From positions 1 to 14,717 of the forward strand of contig JAEWGQ010000385.1 in the NCBI GenBank assembly GCA_023388235.1: a DNA stretch of 14,717 nucleotides, given 5' to 3'. The DNA is from Actinomycetes bacterium. Lineage in GTDB: Bacteria > Actinomycetota > Actinomycetes > Actinomycetales > Cellulomonadaceae. Position numbers and translations under genes: made by a program. Every line of letters begins with the position of its first letter. Within the stretch, counting starts at the first letter, position 1. This document shows positions 14,154 through 14,717 of the stretch, in pieces. The notes beneath the pieces are model-generated. The model worked only from the letters and a program-made list of their open reading frames with translations, was not told the origin of the DNA and ran no database searches.

Positions 14154-14717
14154 ATGAGCCCGACCACCCACGACCACCGGCGGCCCGAGCGCGCGGCCGT
14201 CGCCGTCCTGCTTGCGGCCACCGCGGGCGCGACCGACGTCGTCGCGCTGATCGCCCTCGGCGGCGCGTTCGCCGGCGTCGTCACCGGCAACCTCGTGACG
14301 CTCGGCGACAGCGTCGCCACCACGGACACCGGCCGCCTCGCGGCCATCGGCGTCGCGGTCGCCGGCTTCACCTCGGGGGTGCTGCTGTGGGGCCGGCTGT
14401 GGCGGGCGCGGCCCGGCACGGTGCGCGAGCCGCTGCTCGCCCAGACCGCCGTGCTCGCGGCAGCGCTCGCGGTCGACGTCACCACGGGAGCGCACCTGCC
14501 CGTCCTGCTGCTCGCCGCCGTCGCGATGGGCGCGCAGAGCGCGGTGGGCCTCCGGCTCGGCGTCTCGACCACGTACATGACCGGCGTCCTGACCACCGCG
14601 GCGTACGCGCTCGGGTCGGGCGAGGGCACCGGCCGCGCGCGGGTGGCCGTGCGGCAGCTCGCGGCGCTGGTCGCCGGCGCCGCGGGCGGCGGGTACCTGC
14701 TGCACGCCGCCCCCGCG
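14154..14717 (+). CDS. DUF1275 (YoaK-like) membrane protein, partial at window edge
   Basis: The frame is open from ATG 14154 to the end of the window (188 codons seen; the 3' end is missing). Several hydrophobic segments are visible. Two motifs mark the DUF1275/YoaK family: GATDVVALIALGGAFAGVVTGNLVTLG (25-51), matching the family pattern of an Asp in helix 1 followed by TGN, and GAQSAVGLRLGVSTTYMTGVLTT (126-148), matching its second conserved segment around TYMTG. Family members are usually 210-240 residues with six helices, so about 20-50 residues are probably missing. The function is unknown; it is an integral membrane protein. It is divergent from the VanZ-like gene, with a clear ribosome binding site. 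Confidence 0.85.
   Translation, partial: MSPTTHDHRRPERAAVAVLLAATAGATDVVALIALGGAFAGVVTGNLVTLGDSVATTDTGRLAAIGVAVAGFTSGVLLWGRLWRARPGTVREPLLAQTAVLAAALAVDVTTGAHLPVLLLAAVAMGAQSAVGLRLGVSTTYMTGVLTTAAYALGSGEGTGRARVAVRQLAALVAGAAGGGYLLHAAPA

Overview
The window is very GC-rich, with coding frames strongly biased to G or C at third positions and long open frames on the opposite strand of nearly every gene. Together with the actinobacterial gene families and a LAxTG-type sorting signal, this suggests a high-GC Actinomycetota of the Micrococcales, Cellulomonas-like. The genus is an inference from style and gene content, not from a marker gene.

Layout. Positions 16-10230 hold six minus-strand genes that read as one carbohydrate-use operon. 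In transcription order they are: a lipoprotein sugar-binding protein (8923-10230), two CUT1-type ABC permeases (7906-8893 and 7019-7906), a GH130 mannoside phosphorylase-family enzyme (5853-6941), a type I mannose-6-phosphate isomerase (manA, 4660-5829), and a 1511-residue, probably wall-anchored polysaccharide lyase of family PL8 (16-4551). A LacI-family regulator (10444-11529, plus strand) is divergent from the operon. The 213-bp gap between them carries two operator-like sites sharing TAAACCGGT. To the right lie a BCCT-family transporter (11630-13297, plus), a convergent VanZ-like membrane protein (13311-13979, minus), and the first 188 codons of a DUF1275/YoaK-like membrane protein (14154 to the window end, plus).

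How the genes may work together. The PL8 lyase would cut a uronic-acid-containing polysaccharide at the cell surface. The binding protein and permeases would import the released oligosaccharides, using an ATPase encoded elsewhere. GH130 would phosphorolyse a beta-mannoside to mannose 1-phosphate. ManA would convert mannose 6-phosphate to fructose 6-phosphate. A uronate-cleaving lyase beside two mannose enzymes points to a polymer with both uronate and mannose. Xanthan, whose PL8 lyases release the terminal mannose, is the best-known candidate, but hyaluronan or chondroitin cannot be excluded for the lyase alone.

The main anomaly is a block of three long G runs (13, 13 and 12) at 8807-8849, inside the 5' end of the first permease gene. 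It leaves the start codon and the rest of the gene in different frames. This is either a sequence error or a real slippage-prone (phase-variable) tract. No stretch longer than about 300 bases lacks a gene. I saw no rRNA, tRNA, CRISPR array, insertion sequence or prophage.
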